Assembly: GCA_030627905.1 (NCBI GenBank) | Contig: DAOVRZ010000129.1 | Coordinates: forward strand, 1-14,573 | Length of the DNA: 14,573 bases | Direction of reading: 5' to 3' | Origin: JAGMES01 sp023128035 | GTDB taxonomy: Bacteria; Bacillota; Halanaerobiia; DY22613 | Shown here: positions 14,470 through 14,573 of the stretch, one piece after another | Layout of the letters: each line of letters starts with the position of its first letter | Position numbering within the stretch: position 1 is the stretch's first letter | The notes under the pieces: generated by a model | What the model was told of the DNA's origin: nothing | Databases searched by the model: none | Seen by the model: the letters and a program-made list of their open reading frames with translations, nothing else | Translations under genes and position numbers: made by a program

Positions 14470-14498
14470 TTCACAAAACAAACAAAATAATGTATAAT
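14470..14498 (+). promoter_or_regulatory. Promoter upstream of the last gene
   Basis: TTCACA (14470-14475) and TATAAT (14493-14498) are separated by 17 bases, with TG directly before the -10 box. The -35 differs from TTGACA at one position. The match is close to consensus, and transcription would start ~24 bases before the start codon. Confidence 0.7.
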
Positions 14499-14528
14499 AA
14501 AATAAAAACTTTAAGGAGTCATTTTATT

Positions 14529-14573
14529 ATGCTATTACAACCTACAAAAATTGAAACGACAGAAAAACAAAGG
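14529..14573 (+). CDS. Start of an unidentified gene, cut by the window end
   Basis: AAGGAG at 14513-14518 lies 10 bases before ATG 14529, downstream of a good promoter. The visible 15 codons read MLLQPTKIETTEKQR and run off the edge. The piece is too short to identify. It lies just beyond the IS256-type remnant and could be another mobile-element gene or a chromosomal gene. Confidence 0.6.
   Translation, partial: MLLQPTKIETTEKQR

Noticed and set aside
1..14573. CRISPR arrays, tRNA or rRNA genes, T-box leader before glnS
   Set aside because: I saw no regularly spaced repeats, no cloverleaf candidates and no T-box GGTGG-type core in 145-476. A covariance search would be more sensitive than reading by eye.

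Overview
The window looks like an accessory island next to a housekeeping gene in a low-GC Gram-positive bacterium (Bacillota). The signs are A+T-rich DNA, strong AGGAGG-type ribosome binding sites, TG-extended -10 promoters and IS256- and IS3-type transposase remnants. I cannot name the genus. The presence of glutaminyl-tRNA synthetase narrows it somewhat, because many Bacillota lack this enzyme.

Layout. Positions 1-144 are the 3' end of a group II intron, with domains V and VI readable. Two G/C-rich hairpins follow at 195-260, then intact glnS (477-2180) with its terminator. From there to the window end the content is typical island material. Region 2181-6476 holds an unknown CYSCQG-motif protein, a palindromic repeat, a translationally coupled pair (an unknown protein plus a holin-like membrane protein with an in-frame stop), a decayed MntA/HepT-type nucleotidyltransferase-HEPN toxin-antitoxin pair and the first ~65 codons of a P-loop ATPase. 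That ATPase is cut off at a second copy of the glnS 3' end (6477-6594), which matches 2047-2164 at 115 of 118 positions. A PIN-like fragment and a second palindromic element come next.

The centrepiece is an intact three-gene operon at 7182-9821, with a good promoter and a 10-bp inverted repeat in its leader. It encodes a winged-helix-like protein, an ORC/Cdc6-like AAA+ ATPase and a HEPN protein with an R-N-x3-H motif. A PAF-acetylhydrolase-like alpha/beta hydrolase overlaps its end but carries two frameshifts. I infer a nucleic-acid-sensing or NTP-switched HEPN ribonuclease module, probably phage defence. I do not recognise it as a named system.

Downstream lie a nucleotidyltransferase (10922-11878), a frameshifted tandem GNAT acetyltransferase (11989-12893), a radical SAM gene truncated after ~102 codons by an IS3-type orfA fragment, a heavily degraded IS256-type transposase on the minus strand, and the start of a new gene at 14529.

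The repeated glnS 3' end suggests that cargo accumulated by repeated integration at the end of glnS, or by recombination there. Many accessory genes are broken, whereas glnS and the wHTH-AAA-HEPN operon are open throughout. This fits selective retention of that operon, although some single-base lesions could be sequencing errors.
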